A stretch of 64,000 bases of DNA from Phycisphaerae bacterium. Its GTDB lineage: Bacteria; Planctomycetota; Phycisphaerae; Phycisphaerales; SM1A02. This document shows, in pieces, positions 27,023-34,860 of this stretch (within the stretch, counting starts at the first letter, position 1; every line of letters starts with the position of its first letter). Where the stretch lies: NCBI GenBank assembly GCA_002716385.1, contig PBAX01000008.1:101182-165181 (forward strand). The letters run 5' to 3'. A model generated the notes under the pieces. The model was given only the letters and a program-made list of their open reading frames with translations, did no database searches and was not told the origin of the DNA. The position numbers and the translations under genes were made by a program.

Positions 27023-28164
27023 TTGGATTCGGCCCAATTGGAGAATGCGATTGATCCAAGATCCATGCCATCCGTTCTTGATGGGATGACGGCGGCAAGA
27101 TCCTCCAGCGTGGCACCCATCTCCAGGGCGATGATGGTGGCATCGGCGATTCTCACGGCGTGTTCACCAACGGCGCCTGCTCCAAGCAAGAGTCCGGTGT
27201 CCCGTTCATGGACGATTCTGATCATGCCATGATCATGTTCATGTCCGATGGTGACGGCATCCTTGCCAATGGCATTGGCGGCGGACTCGTCCAGACCACA
27301 CCAGCTTGCCGGTAGCGGGGCTTCCAGAATGAGCGGGGTCGCGGCGGGTTCCCAGTAGGAGTCATGTCCACAGGCCGTGTTGGCAACCATCTGGCCATGT
27401 CGGTGGCAGGCGGCCGGTTGTCCGACCTCTCCCGTGACGGCACCAGCGGCAAGGATTCGGTTCTCCGCGGTGCGTCCAGCGGCATCCACCGAGATCCATC
27501 CTTCCTCGATGGCGACAGCCGTCGTATGCAGATCAAGCTCATCGACATGCCCTGCGATCGGTTGGGTGGCAATGACGGCGTCGAATTCGCCGAGTACCGT
27601 GCCCTCGTCGAGCACCACCATTGCCGAATCGTTGTCCTGCGTGACCTGGGCAATCGTGGTGTCGGGTATGAAATCGATCTGGTTGGAAGCCAGATGTTCA
27701 AGGATCAGATTGCAGAGCACGGGATCGAACTCCGGAAGCATTCGAGCGGTCGGACACGCCAGGACGACTTCAGAATCGGATTCCAGGCATCTCATCGCGG
27801 TATGAATGGCCAGGCTTCCATTGCCGACGACCAGCACGCGGCCGGAGGCTGGGTCGTTCCACCGTCTGGAGGCATTCAATCCACGCAGGCATGTGGGGCC
27901 CATCGATGCACCGGTGCACACGATCGCCCGATTGAACCTAACGCGTGAGACATGTTCGCCGGTGATCTGGGCGGATCGCTTGTCGGCGAAGCGGACATTG
28001 CCCTGAAGGCAATCAACTCCCGGAATCGCGTCCTCAGGCATGAATGGGTCGACCAGAACGACCTGCTTGCCAAGCGCAATGCATCTGGCAGCCGCACCGA
28101 GGCCGGCGGGGCCCGCCCCGATGATGAGGATTTCAGTGTCCTGTGTGAATTCGCCGACTACCAC
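27019..28164 (-). CDS. dihydrolipoamide-dehydrogenase-like flavoprotein lacking the redox disulfide
   Basis: A 381-aa two-dinucleotide-binding-domain flavoprotein resembling E3. FAD fold: IIGAGPAGLGAAARCIALG near residue 15. ATG-like motif: AIVCTGAS. NAD fold: VLVVGNGSLAIHTAMRCLES. FAD end: ENRILAAGAVTGE. The dimer domain is partly recognisable (IALEMGATLEDLAAV). Compared with E3 it lacks about 70 residues after the first strand, including the Cys-x4-Cys pair, and the C-terminal His-Pro-x-x-x-Glu dyad is replaced by IPSRTDG. It follows E1/E2/TlpA genes on the same strand, after a terminator. Start GTG 28164 has GGAGA upstream. Activity as a normal E3 is unlikely. Confidence 0.75.
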   Translation of the reverse strand: MVVGEFTQDTEILIIGAGPAGLGAAARCIALGKQVVLVDPFMPEDAIPGVDCLQGNVRFADKRSAQITGEHVSRVRFNRAIVCTGASMGPTCLRGLNASRRWNDPASGRVLVVGNGSLAIHTAMRCLESDSEVVLACPTARMLPEFDPVLCNLILEHLASNQIDFIPDTTIAQVTQDNDSAMVVLDEGTVLGEFDAVIATQPIAGHVDELDLHTTAVAIEEGWISVDAAGRTAENRILAAGAVTGEVGQPAACHRHGQMVANTACGHDSYWEPAATPLILEAPLPASWCGLDESAANAIGKDAVTIGHEHDHGMIRIVHERDTGLLLGAGAVGEHAVRIADATIIALEMGATLEDLAAVIPSRTDGMDLGSIAFSNWAESK

Positions 28165-28215
28165 GTTCAAGTCTCCAGATGACGTGCACTGTACAAGTTC
28201 CGATGGCGCAAAGCA

Positions 28216-28241
28216 GCGGGGGTGCCTGATGGCACCCCCGC
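28216..28241. terminator. perfect 11-bp hairpin after the TlpA-like gene
   Basis: GCGGGGGTGCC pairs perfectly with GGCACCCCCGC around the tetraloop TGAT. On the minus strand it is followed by TGCTTTGCG. It separates the TlpA-like gene (ending at 28273) from the E3-like gene (starting at 28164), so these are probably separate transcripts or partly attenuated. Confidence 0.7.
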
Positions 28242-28272
28242 ATTGGTACATATCTATAGAGTCATCCTTGAA

Positions 28273-29367
28273 TCAGTCCGCGGGATCGGCATTGACATAG
28301 CGTTCAAGGGTCATCTTCAGTTCGTCCTTCATCGGGCCGGCTTCTGCCAGTGCGACCGCCTTCTCCTGAGTCTCGATGGCCTTCTTCGTATCGCCTTTGT
28401 CGAAGTACGCTCGTGCCATCGTGTCGAGGATCGATGGGTCCTCGCCCTTGGTCAGTTCGTTGGCTCGATTGATGGCCTTCATCGCGAAATCGAGATTTCG
28501 ATCCTTGACCATGTTTCCAGTGAGAACCTCCCAGCTGAGGCCATTGAGTACCTGGGCATTATCCCAGTCCGCCTTCATGAGTTCCTCACCGACCGCGTAG
28601 GCCTTGGGTGCCCATTGTTCGGACGATAGCATCAGCTGGAACTTCATCCTCTTGAGCTGCGTCATCTCGGGGTGCTTGGCGATCATCTTGTCCATGGCTG
28701 GAAGCGCCTTGTCGAGATTGCCGGTATTCGAGGCTTCCATGAGCAGGGGCATCATGGCCTGCATCTCCCGCTCCATTTCCTGCTGCTTCTTGAACTCGGC
28801 GGCATAGGCATCCGTGCTCCAATCGCCGGCAACATACTTCTCAAGCACGGGATCGATGGATCCCGGATGACCGATCCAGGCAATGCGACCTGTCTTGTCG
28901 ACGAGATAGGCGCATGGAATGCCGTTCTGGCCTGCCGGTGCCATCCAGTTCTTGGCGATCGAGTCGTTCATCTCCATGCCGACCGTGTAGTCCATCTTGT
29001 CGCCCTGATCCTCGACGAACTTGGTGACCTTCTCCTTGATGTCGTCTCCACGTTCCCAGATCGCGATGCCCATGATCTTGATCTTGTCCTTGTATTCCTT
29101 CTGAAGCTTCGTCAGATGAGGAATGCCCCGGATGCAGGGTCCGCACCAGGTCGCCCAGCATTCGACGACGTAGGACTCGCCCGGCGCGAAGGCGTCAATG
29201 CCATTGCCCTTGATCCAGTCGATTTCGTTGATTGGTGGGGCCTTGTCTCCGACACTCAGCATCTTCGGAGGGTCGTTCTTCTTGGCTGATTCATCACCGG
29301 CGTTCTGGGCAAACGCCATGCTTGAGAGAATCAGGCAGGCGGCGGCTGATTTGAGTAGTCGGGACAT
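28273..29367 (-). CDS. exported TlpA/thioredoxin-fold protein with helical repeat C-terminus
   Basis: A 364-aa protein with signal peptide (residues 1-21, SAAACLILSSMAFA) and a TlpA/AhpC-TSA thioredoxin domain at about 35-185 containing the redox motif ECWATWCGPCIRGIPHL and the cis-Pro region NGIPCAYLVDKTGRIAW. The C-terminal half (about 200-364) is helical with TPR-like units. It would act as a periplasmic thiol-disulfide oxidoreductase. Start ATG 29367 is set by GGAGA 4 bases upstream. It is 95 bases after the E2 gene; the reason for its place in a 2-oxoacid dehydrogenase cluster is unclear. Confidence 0.87.
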   Translation of the reverse strand: MSRLLKSAAACLILSSMAFAQNAGDESAKKNDPPKMLSVGDKAPPINEIDWIKGNGIDAFAPGESYVVECWATWCGPCIRGIPHLTKLQKEYKDKIKIMGIAIWERGDDIKEKVTKFVEDQGDKMDYTVGMEMNDSIAKNWMAPAGQNGIPCAYLVDKTGRIAWIGHPGSIDPVLEKYVAGDWSTDAYAAEFKKQQEMEREMQAMMPLLMEASNTGNLDKALPAMDKMIAKHPEMTQLKRMKFQLMLSSEQWAPKAYAVGEELMKADWDNAQVLNGLSWEVLTGNMVKDRNLDFAMKAINRANELTKGEDPSILDTMARAYFDKGDTKKAIETQEKAVALAEAGPMKDELKMTLERYVNADPAD

Positions 29368-29462
29368 GCTTTCTCCGTTCTGACTTGTGTATTCCAATTC
29401 GTCCTGAATCGGATGATTGAAGGTTCTGTTCGGGCTCTGGACCATACCACGTGGCGTGATGA

Positions 29463-30785
29463 CTAGAGCATGAATCGCATTGGATTCTCGAGGTCATCGA
29501 TCACATGTCCGATGAAGGGCACTTCACGGCCGCCATCCACCAGACGGTGATCCATGGAATGACTCAGTGGAAGGATCAATCGCGGCCTGATTTCGTCTTC
29601 CACGACCCATGGCATCTTGCGAGCTCGTCCGACCGCTAGGCAGGCTACCTGACCCGGCGTGATGATGGGTGTCGAGTAGCGTGTCCGGCCCATGGCGCCG
29701 GCATTCGAGATCGTGTACGTGCCGCCACGCGTGTCTTCGATTGAGAAGCTCGCGTTGCGGGCATTGTCGGTTATGACCTGGAGTTGATCCGCGAGTTCCC
29801 CGACACCCATTCGATCCGCGTTGTGTATGACCGGTGCAACCAGTCCACGTGGCGTATCGACACCGATTCCAATGTTGACGTATCTGTGGAAGATGATCTC
29901 ACCCGAACTCTCCTCAAGAGTGGAGTTCAGGATGGGGAAGGCGCCGAGCGCCCGGCAGACGGCGCGAATCACGAATGCCAGCGTCGTGATCCGACGATCG
30001 GTGGATCCGGGATCATGGAAGCCCTTGCGGAGCGTCTCCAGCTCGGTGATGTCCGCATCATTGCAGTCGGTCACATGTGGAATCGTCGCCCATGAGGCGC
30101 TCATCACCTGCGAGATCGATTTTCTAGCCTGACTGAGGGGAGAACGAATGATCTCTCCGTACTGATTGCTGTCAGGCGTTCCCTCGATATCCACCGCAAG
30201 CGGATTGGAGGGAGCGGCGGGTCTGGCCGTCGAGGCAATCGGAGTGCTGGGAATACCCGGCTGGGTGGTAGCCGTCTCCGGTGGGCTGGACATGACAGGG
30301 GTGGCAGCCACGACGGCCGGCTTGGAATGGTCCTCAAGATCGCGACGGGTCACTCGCCCGCCTGGTCCCGAGCCATCCACTTCGGAAAGATCGATTCCCA
30401 TGTCGCGAGCCAGACGCCTGACTGAAGGTGAGGCGGGTTTGCGTCCGCCAGACGAGGTTCTTCTCGCAGGGGCCGGTGTGCCGGTGGAAGCAGTGGGTGG
30501 TTCCCTGTGTGGTGCTTCAGTGATGACACCGTCTTCCGCCGCTTGCGTCTGGAACGTGAACATGACGTCTCCGACATGCACCAGTTGCTTTTCATCGACG
30601 TGGATCTTGTGCACCCGGCCACTGACCGGCGAGGGGATCTCCACGGCAGCCTTGTCGGTTTCCACCTCCATGATGTGCTGGTCTTCGTCGACGTGGTCAC
30701 CTTCGTTGACCATCAGTCGCATCACCTGGCCTTCATGGACACCCTCGCCCAGATCCGGAAGTCGGAATTCCTTCATGCTCGCCAT
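29463..30785 (-). CDS. 2-oxoacid dehydrogenase E2 (dihydrolipoamide acyltransferase)
   Basis: A 440-aa E2. The lipoyl domain lies at about 1-80, with the lipoylated Lys in MEVETDKAAVEIPSP. A peripheral-subunit-binding domain follows at about 120-160 (SVRRLARDMGIDLSEVDGSG), then a linker and the catalytic domain with active-site motif SHSMDHRLVDGG. The core sequence fits branched-chain or pyruvate E2; the acyl substrate cannot be decided. ATG 30785 is two bases after the E1beta stop, with GGGAG upstream. With E1alpha and E1beta it forms an operon that continues the paa genes. Confidence 0.92.
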   Translation of the reverse strand: MASMKEFRLPDLGEGVHEGQVMRLMVNEGDHVDEDQHIMEVETDKAAVEIPSPVSGRVHKIHVDEKQLVHVGDVMFTFQTQAAEDGVITEAPHREPPTASTGTPAPARRTSSGGRKPASPSVRRLARDMGIDLSEVDGSGPGGRVTRRDLEDHSKPAVVAATPVMSSPPETATTQPGIPSTPIASTARPAAPSNPLAVDIEGTPDSNQYGEIIRSPLSQARKSISQVMSASWATIPHVTDCNDADITELETLRKGFHDPGSTDRRITTLAFVIRAVCRALGAFPILNSTLEESSGEIIFHRYVNIGIGVDTPRGLVAPVIHNADRMGVGELADQLQVITDNARNASFSIEDTRGGTYTISNAGAMGRTRYSTPIITPGQVACLAVGRARKMPWVVEDEIRPRLILPLSHSMDHRLVDGGREVPFIGHVIDDLENPMRFML

Positions 30786-30787
30786 CG

Positions 30788-31771
30788 CTACTCCCATGCC
30801 ATCGTTTCACGAACGGATTCGATGATGTCATCCGCATCCGGAAGGAAATACTGTTCGGTCTGGAAGTAGGGGAAGGGGATGTCGTACCCCGTGAGTCGCT
30901 TGATCGGAGCCTCCAGATATTCAAAGGCGCCTTCATTGATTCTCGCGATGATTTCAGAGGCGATACCGCAGGTACGGTGCCCTTCATGGACGATCACGCA
31001 GCGTCCGGTCTTGGCAACCGACTTGCAGAGTGTCTCGCTGTCCATGGGGGAGATGGTGAGGAGATCGATGAGCTCGACATCGATGCCATGCTCGTCGACC
31101 AGATCCTCGACGGCTTCGCGAGCGGGCCGCATCATCGCACCGTAGCTGATCAGGGTGAGATCCTTGCCCTCCCGAACCACCTGTGAGGTTCCGATCGGCA
31201 TGGTCTCGCGTTCTTCAGGCACATCCTCACGGAAGGCGCGATAGACGGCCTTTGGCTCGTAGAAGATCACAGGGTCGGGATCGTCGATGGCGGCGGCAAG
31301 CAGTGCTCTCGCGTTTCTCGGTCCGGATGGAATGACCACCTTCAGACCGGGCGTGTGCGCCCAATAGGTCTCGCGTGATTCACTGTGATGTTCGACTGCG
31401 CGGATTCCACCGCCATAGGGGGTGCGAAGCACCATCCTCATCGGGAATCGCCCCATGGTACGGTTGTGAAGACGGGCCATGTTCTGTTCGATCTGATCGA
31501 AAGCCTGCATCGTGAATCCGGAGAACTGGATCTCAACGACCGGTTTTAGGCCATAGACAGACATTCCAACGGCTGTTCCGATGATTCCGCATTCCGCCAG
31601 CGGCGTATCCATGACGCGGTCTCGGCCGTACTGTTCATGCAGTCCCTTGGTGACTCTGAAAACGCCACCATTGACACCGACATCCTGTCCCATGATGAGC
31701 ACGCTGTCATCGGCGGACATGGCTTCGTCGAGAGCCAGATTCAACGCTTCAACCATTGTTCGCTGGGGCAT
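30788..31771 (-). CDS. 2-oxoacid dehydrogenase E1 beta subunit
   Basis: A 327-aa transketolase-like subunit: EALNLALDEAMSADDSVLIM, DTPLAECGIIGTAVGMSVYG (contains the Glu that activates thiamine diphosphate), QIEQNMARLHNRTMGRFPM, and the C-terminal domain with VHEGHRTCGIASEI. E1beta and E1alpha form a heterotetramer that decarboxylates a 2-oxoacid and acylates the E2 lipoyl group. The ATG overlaps the E1alpha stop by one base, and the stop is two bases before E2. The sequence is closest to the pyruvate/branched-chain subgroup; exact substrate is undetermined. Confidence 0.93.
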   Translation of the reverse strand: MPQRTMVEALNLALDEAMSADDSVLIMGQDVGVNGGVFRVTKGLHEQYGRDRVMDTPLAECGIIGTAVGMSVYGLKPVVEIQFSGFTMQAFDQIEQNMARLHNRTMGRFPMRMVLRTPYGGGIRAVEHHSESRETYWAHTPGLKVVIPSGPRNARALLAAAIDDPDPVIFYEPKAVYRAFREDVPEERETMPIGTSQVVREGKDLTLISYGAMMRPAREAVEDLVDEHGIDVELIDLLTISPMDSETLCKSVAKTGRCVIVHEGHRTCGIASEIIARINEGAFEYLEAPIKRLTGYDIPFPYFQTEQYFLPDADDIIESVRETMAWE

Positions 31772-32931
31772 CAGTCAACACCCTTTCGATCGAGACGACT
31801 CAGATACTCGTTGCGTTGATCCTCCAGTTCCGAAGGCGTGACCTTGTAGAGATGGTCGAAGACCTCCCGAGGGCGGGCCTTGGCAATCTTTCGGAATCGT
31901 TCGCGGGCCTCGAGAACCTCCGCATCGGCTTCAAGTTTCACCTTCTCGGCGGCCTCCTTGCTGAGCAGACCTCTGCCTTCCAGATACTTCTCCATCCTGT
32001 TGATCGGGCAGCGTGAGTGCCATGGGTCCGAATCCGCGGAATCCCTGTAGACGGTCGGATCGTCGGCAGTCGTATGAAGGCTCATTCTGTAGGTGATGGC
32101 TTCCACGAAGGTCGGTCCTTCTCCATCCCGTGCACGTCGGGTCGCCTCTCGCATGGCGGCGATCATTCCCAGAATGTCGTTGCCGTCAACACGGATGGAC
32201 GACAGGCCGAAGGCGACTCCTCTACCGGCCAGATGATCGGTGGCATACTGCAGCTTGGTCGGTGTCGAGATGGCCCATCCGTTGTTTTCACACACGAACA
32301 CGACAGGTGCTCGATCGACCATCGCGAAGTTGAATGCTTCGCTGACGGCGCCCTGCGACATGGCGCCATCGCCGAAGTTGACGACCACGCAATCATTGTT
32401 GTTTCTTCGTCTCATGCCCATGGCGATGCCGACTGCTGGCAGCACATGCGATCCAATCACGATTGAGAAGGGCATGTCATTGACACCTTCGGGAGGTGGG
32501 AATCCTTCGTGATATCCCGACCAGAGAAGGAAGAGCCGTTCCATCGGCCATCCGCGATGGATCTGTGCGCCGAAGGATCGATAGGAGGGGCTGAACCAAT
32601 CCTGCCGGGTCAATTCCCAGACCTGACCGATCATGCATGCTTCCTGACCCAGATTCGGTGCGAAGGTTCCCATCTCCCCCTGACGCTGCATGGTCAGCAT
32701 CCGGGAGTCGAATGAGCGTGTGAGGACCATCGCCCGATGGACCGCAAGCAGTTCGGAATCCGAAAGGCCCGGATCCCGAGCCTGATCGACGTTGCCATGC
32801 TCGTCCAGAACCTGAAGGACCTCGATGCGTCCAAGATCGATTGGATTCATGTCCATATGGGCAGCCTGACCAGTGGAAAGTTCGGGAGCGGAATCGGCCA
32901 CCTCTGTTTGCGGCCTTGTGGTAGTCGTCAT
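31771..32931 (-). CDS. 2-oxoacid dehydrogenase E1 alpha subunit
   Basis: A 386-aa thiamine-diphosphate enzyme subunit. The ThDP motif runs from GDGAMSQGAVSEAFNFA to VCENNGWAI (the GDG...NN pattern). The active-site loop has YRMSLHTTADDPTVYRD, where His contacts ThDP. The N-terminal 45 residues (Thr- and Ala-rich) are extra. It starts 24 bases after the end of the extended paaD frame and has no Shine-Dalgarno sequence, so an internal ATG (MDMNPIDL) is possible. Cotranscription with the paa genes suggests use on a 2-oxoacid product or as a linked carbon route, which is an inference. Confidence 0.92.
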   Translation of the reverse strand: MTTTTRPQTEVADSAPELSTGQAAHMDMNPIDLGRIEVLQVLDEHGNVDQARDPGLSDSELLAVHRAMVLTRSFDSRMLTMQRQGEMGTFAPNLGQEACMIGQVWELTRQDWFSPSYRSFGAQIHRGWPMERLFLLWSGYHEGFPPPEGVNDMPFSIVIGSHVLPAVGIAMGMRRRNNNDCVVVNFGDGAMSQGAVSEAFNFAMVDRAPVVFVCENNGWAISTPTKLQYATDHLAGRGVAFGLSSIRVDGNDILGMIAAMREATRRARDGEGPTFVEAITYRMSLHTTADDPTVYRDSADSDPWHSRCPINRMEKYLEGRGLLSKEAAEKVKLEADAEVLEARERFRKIAKARPREVFDHLYKVTPSELEDQRNEYLSRLDRKGVD

Positions 32932-32955
32932 AGGAGGAGGATTGTAGCAGGGGCC

Positions 32956-33087
32956 TCAGTCCGACTGGTTGATCGGCTTCATATGCTCGAACTGGTTCCG
33001 GCAGGCCTCGCATAAATAGATTGATCGGCACCGGGTGGGCCCATAAGGGCTGTCCAGACGGGTCTCAGAGCTTCCGCAGTAGGGTCA
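32956..33087 (-). other. paaD: in-frame continuation of paaD after UGA (zinc-ribbon half)
   Basis: Directly after the UGA (33087-33085) the same frame continues for 42 codons to TGA at 32958-32956. The continuation starts PYCGSSETRLDSPYGPTRC, then RSIYLCEACRNQFEHMKPI, and matches the family ribbon CPxCGS...FGST-CKALYxCxxCxxPFxYFK. With UGA read as an amino acid the protein would be 169 aa, the usual PaaD length, and the UGA replaces the first ribbon Cys. The reading depends on one base (TGC to TGA). A real stop, readthrough, selenocysteine or a sequence error are all possible. Confidence 0.65.
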
Positions 33088-33465
33088 GGGAATCGCCGAG
33101 GTGATCAGCGGGACGGTCCCCTGTGGCGAGGTGGAGCCACAGCTTGGAACCGTGACGCCATGCTCCTGGAGCTGTTTTCGGCCAGCTTCGCTGATCCTCT
33201 CGACCGACCATGGTGGATCGAAGATCCATGAGACCTTGCAGGTGGAGACCATGGCGAGATCGGTCACCTTGGTTTCAACATCCTTGGCAATCATGTCGAG
33301 CGCGGGACAGCCGATGAAGGTCGGTAGCAGCATGATATGTATGTCATCGAGGTCATCACCCCCGATCGTGATGTCCTCGACAAGTCCGAGATCGACAATA
33401 CTGATTGGGAGTTCGGGATCAGGTATCTCACGGAGTACGGCCAGGATTTCCTGATCGGCTACCAC
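33085..33465 (-). CDS. paaD: PaaD, phenylacetyl-CoA epoxidase assembly protein (MIP18/DUF59 domain), ends at UGA
   Basis: The MIP18-like domain is complete: PDPELPISIVDLGLVEDI near residue 15, MLLPTFIGCPALDMIAKDV near 45-63, then WIFDPPWSVERISEAGRKQL near 80-100. PaaD is thought to help assemble the Fe-S or diiron centres of the PaaABCE monooxygenase. The annotated frame stops after 126 residues, about 40 fewer than usual, exactly before the C-terminal zinc ribbon, which is present in frame beyond the UGA. The start overlaps the paaC end by 7 bases. The gap to E1alpha is only 24 bases if the extension is translated. Confidence 0.9.
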   Translation of the reverse strand: MVADQEILAVLREIPDPELPISIVDLGLVEDITIGGDDLDDIHIMLLPTFIGCPALDMIAKDVETKVTDLAMVSTCKVSWIFDPPWSVERISEAGRKQLQEHGVTVPSCGSTSPQGTVPLITSAIP

Positions 33466-34226
33466 GATGCACCGGGTTCGATCCGCCTGACTTCGGTCAT
33501 TTCCGCGAGCTGTTCATGAAAGTGATCGGCATGCTGGCCTCTTCTTCCACCTCGAACACCCCGATTGGGCAGCGAGAACGATGCGTTGAGACCGGTTTCA
33601 TCCAGTTTCGTCTGGAGTTGCGAAGTCCATTGTCCGAAGAGTTCATCACGCCCGCAGCAGAATTCCTCGTCCTCGGGCAATCGGTGGCCGGGAATCTCCA
33701 TGACCATCCCGACTGAAGGGGCAAGGCGATCGAGTGCTGTTTGAATTCTTTCCCGTGCTTCGGAACCACCGGAACATAGACGTGAGATCCAGCCCTGAAG
33801 ATGATCCACCTGGAGCTGCTGCTCAGGAAGGATTCGGCCGCACCTCGCGCTCAGATCGTTGACGTTCTCGATCGCGGACAGTCGCTCTATGGCGAGTTTC
33901 ATGAAGGTCGCCATCAGCCAGCGTTTGACCACGGAACTGGCCCAGTCGAACTCGTCGGATTGCGTGACCAGATCGCAGCACGCATAGTCCTCCGGAGCCC
34001 GTTCGAAGGCTATGACATCGGGGTCGAGATCGTGTTGGTTGCCCAGGAACTCGTACAGCGTCAAGGCATGACTCAGATCGTCCTGGGCCATGGCGGAAGA
34101 CGCGATGTCCTCCTCGAGGATCGGGCCCAGACCGGTCCAGTCACTCTGCATGTGTCCAAGCATGAGCTTGTCATCAGCGTGGGACAGGATCAGGACAGAA
34201 AGGGGATCGTTGAGCATGGCTTCCAT
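33459..34226 (-). CDS. paaC: PaaC, phenylacetyl-CoA epoxidase structural subunit
   Basis: A 255-aa ferritin-like helical bundle subunit (N-terminal region VLILSHADDKLMLGHMQSDW, then PILEEDIASSAMAQDDLSHA). PaaC pairs with the catalytic PaaA but lacks its full set of iron ligands. The sequence YGFLG-type motif appears as LYEFLGNQ, and the C-terminal motif GGRRGQHADHFHEQLAEM is the family hallmark. The gene lies 19 bases after paaB and overlaps paaD by 7 bases, in the usual A-B-C-D order. Length is normal. Confidence 0.92.
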   Translation of the reverse strand: MEAMLNDPLSVLILSHADDKLMLGHMQSDWTGLGPILEEDIASSAMAQDDLSHALTLYEFLGNQHDLDPDVIAFERAPEDYACCDLVTQSDEFDWASSVVKRWLMATFMKLAIERLSAIENVNDLSARCGRILPEQQLQVDHLQGWISRLCSGGSEARERIQTALDRLAPSVGMVMEIPGHRLPEDEEFCCGRDELFGQWTSQLQTKLDETGLNASFSLPNRGVRGGRRGQHADHFHEQLAEMTEVRRIEPGASW

Positions 34227-34245
34227 GACGGTTCCTCACGGACAC

Positions 34246-34854
34246 TCAGAAGTGTCTGTGAATGTCCTCCTTTCGATAATCCTCGTATTCCTCCTCGTCC
34301 CGTATGCGTGTCCATTTCTCTCGTACAACCTTGCTGTACCCCCGGGCGAACTTGTAGTTCATGTCATGCAGCCGCCAGATGAGGCTGCCTCTACCATCCG
34401 AGATCAGGATCTTGTCTTCCGGTACGACCCTGAACTGAACGATCTTCCCATTCGCGTACTGGCAGGTCGCACGTTCGATCGCGGTCGCGGCATCGGGGGC
34501 CTTGACTGTTCCGAGGAGGTTTAGATTTCCGCCACGTCTGGGTAGTCCGAATGCACACCATGATGTGCCATCATCACCGTCGGTGTCACCTCTTTCCAGT
34601 GGCTCGATGCCACATGGTCCGTCATTGGCGAAGGATGCATGATGAGTTAGAACCGCCACGCAGGCTTCGTCGAGTCCATAGTGCTCCCCGGCAAACTGGA
34701 CAGCCAATTCCGCATCGGGTGCATTGAGTGATCCAGCCCATTTGAACGGAGCACCCGTCTTCTTCTGGGTGTAGACGATCCAGTGCTCGGTATCCGGAGT
34801 ACCAGGGGGGAGTTCCCCTTCATGCTGAATGATTTGGTCTCGGAACTTCGACAT
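34246..34854 (-). CDS. paaB: double-length PaaB, two tandem PaaB-like modules
   Basis: A 202-aa protein at the paaB position. PaaB normally has about 95 residues. Here a first module at about 22-75 (HWIVYTQKKTGAPFKWAGSL, then NAPDAELAVQFAGEHYG) is followed by a second at about 95-150 (WCAFGLPRRGGNLNLLGTV, then KAPDAATAIERA), each with the beta-alpha pattern of PaaB. PaaB bridges the PaaAC heterodimers. A tandem form could replace a PaaB dimer by one chain. The C-terminal tail (about 160-202) is very charged. Six bases separate it from the paaA stop. Confidence 0.85.
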   Translation of the reverse strand: MSKFRDQIIQHEGELPPGTPDTEHWIVYTQKKTGAPFKWAGSLNAPDAELAVQFAGEHYGLDEACVAVLTHHASFANDGPCGIEPLERGDTDGDDGTSWCAFGLPRRGGNLNLLGTVKAPDAATAIERATCQYANGKIVQFRVVPEDKILISDGRGSLIWRLHDMNYKFARGYSKVVREKWTRIRDEEEYEDYRKEDIHRHF

Positions 34855-34860
34855 GGATGT

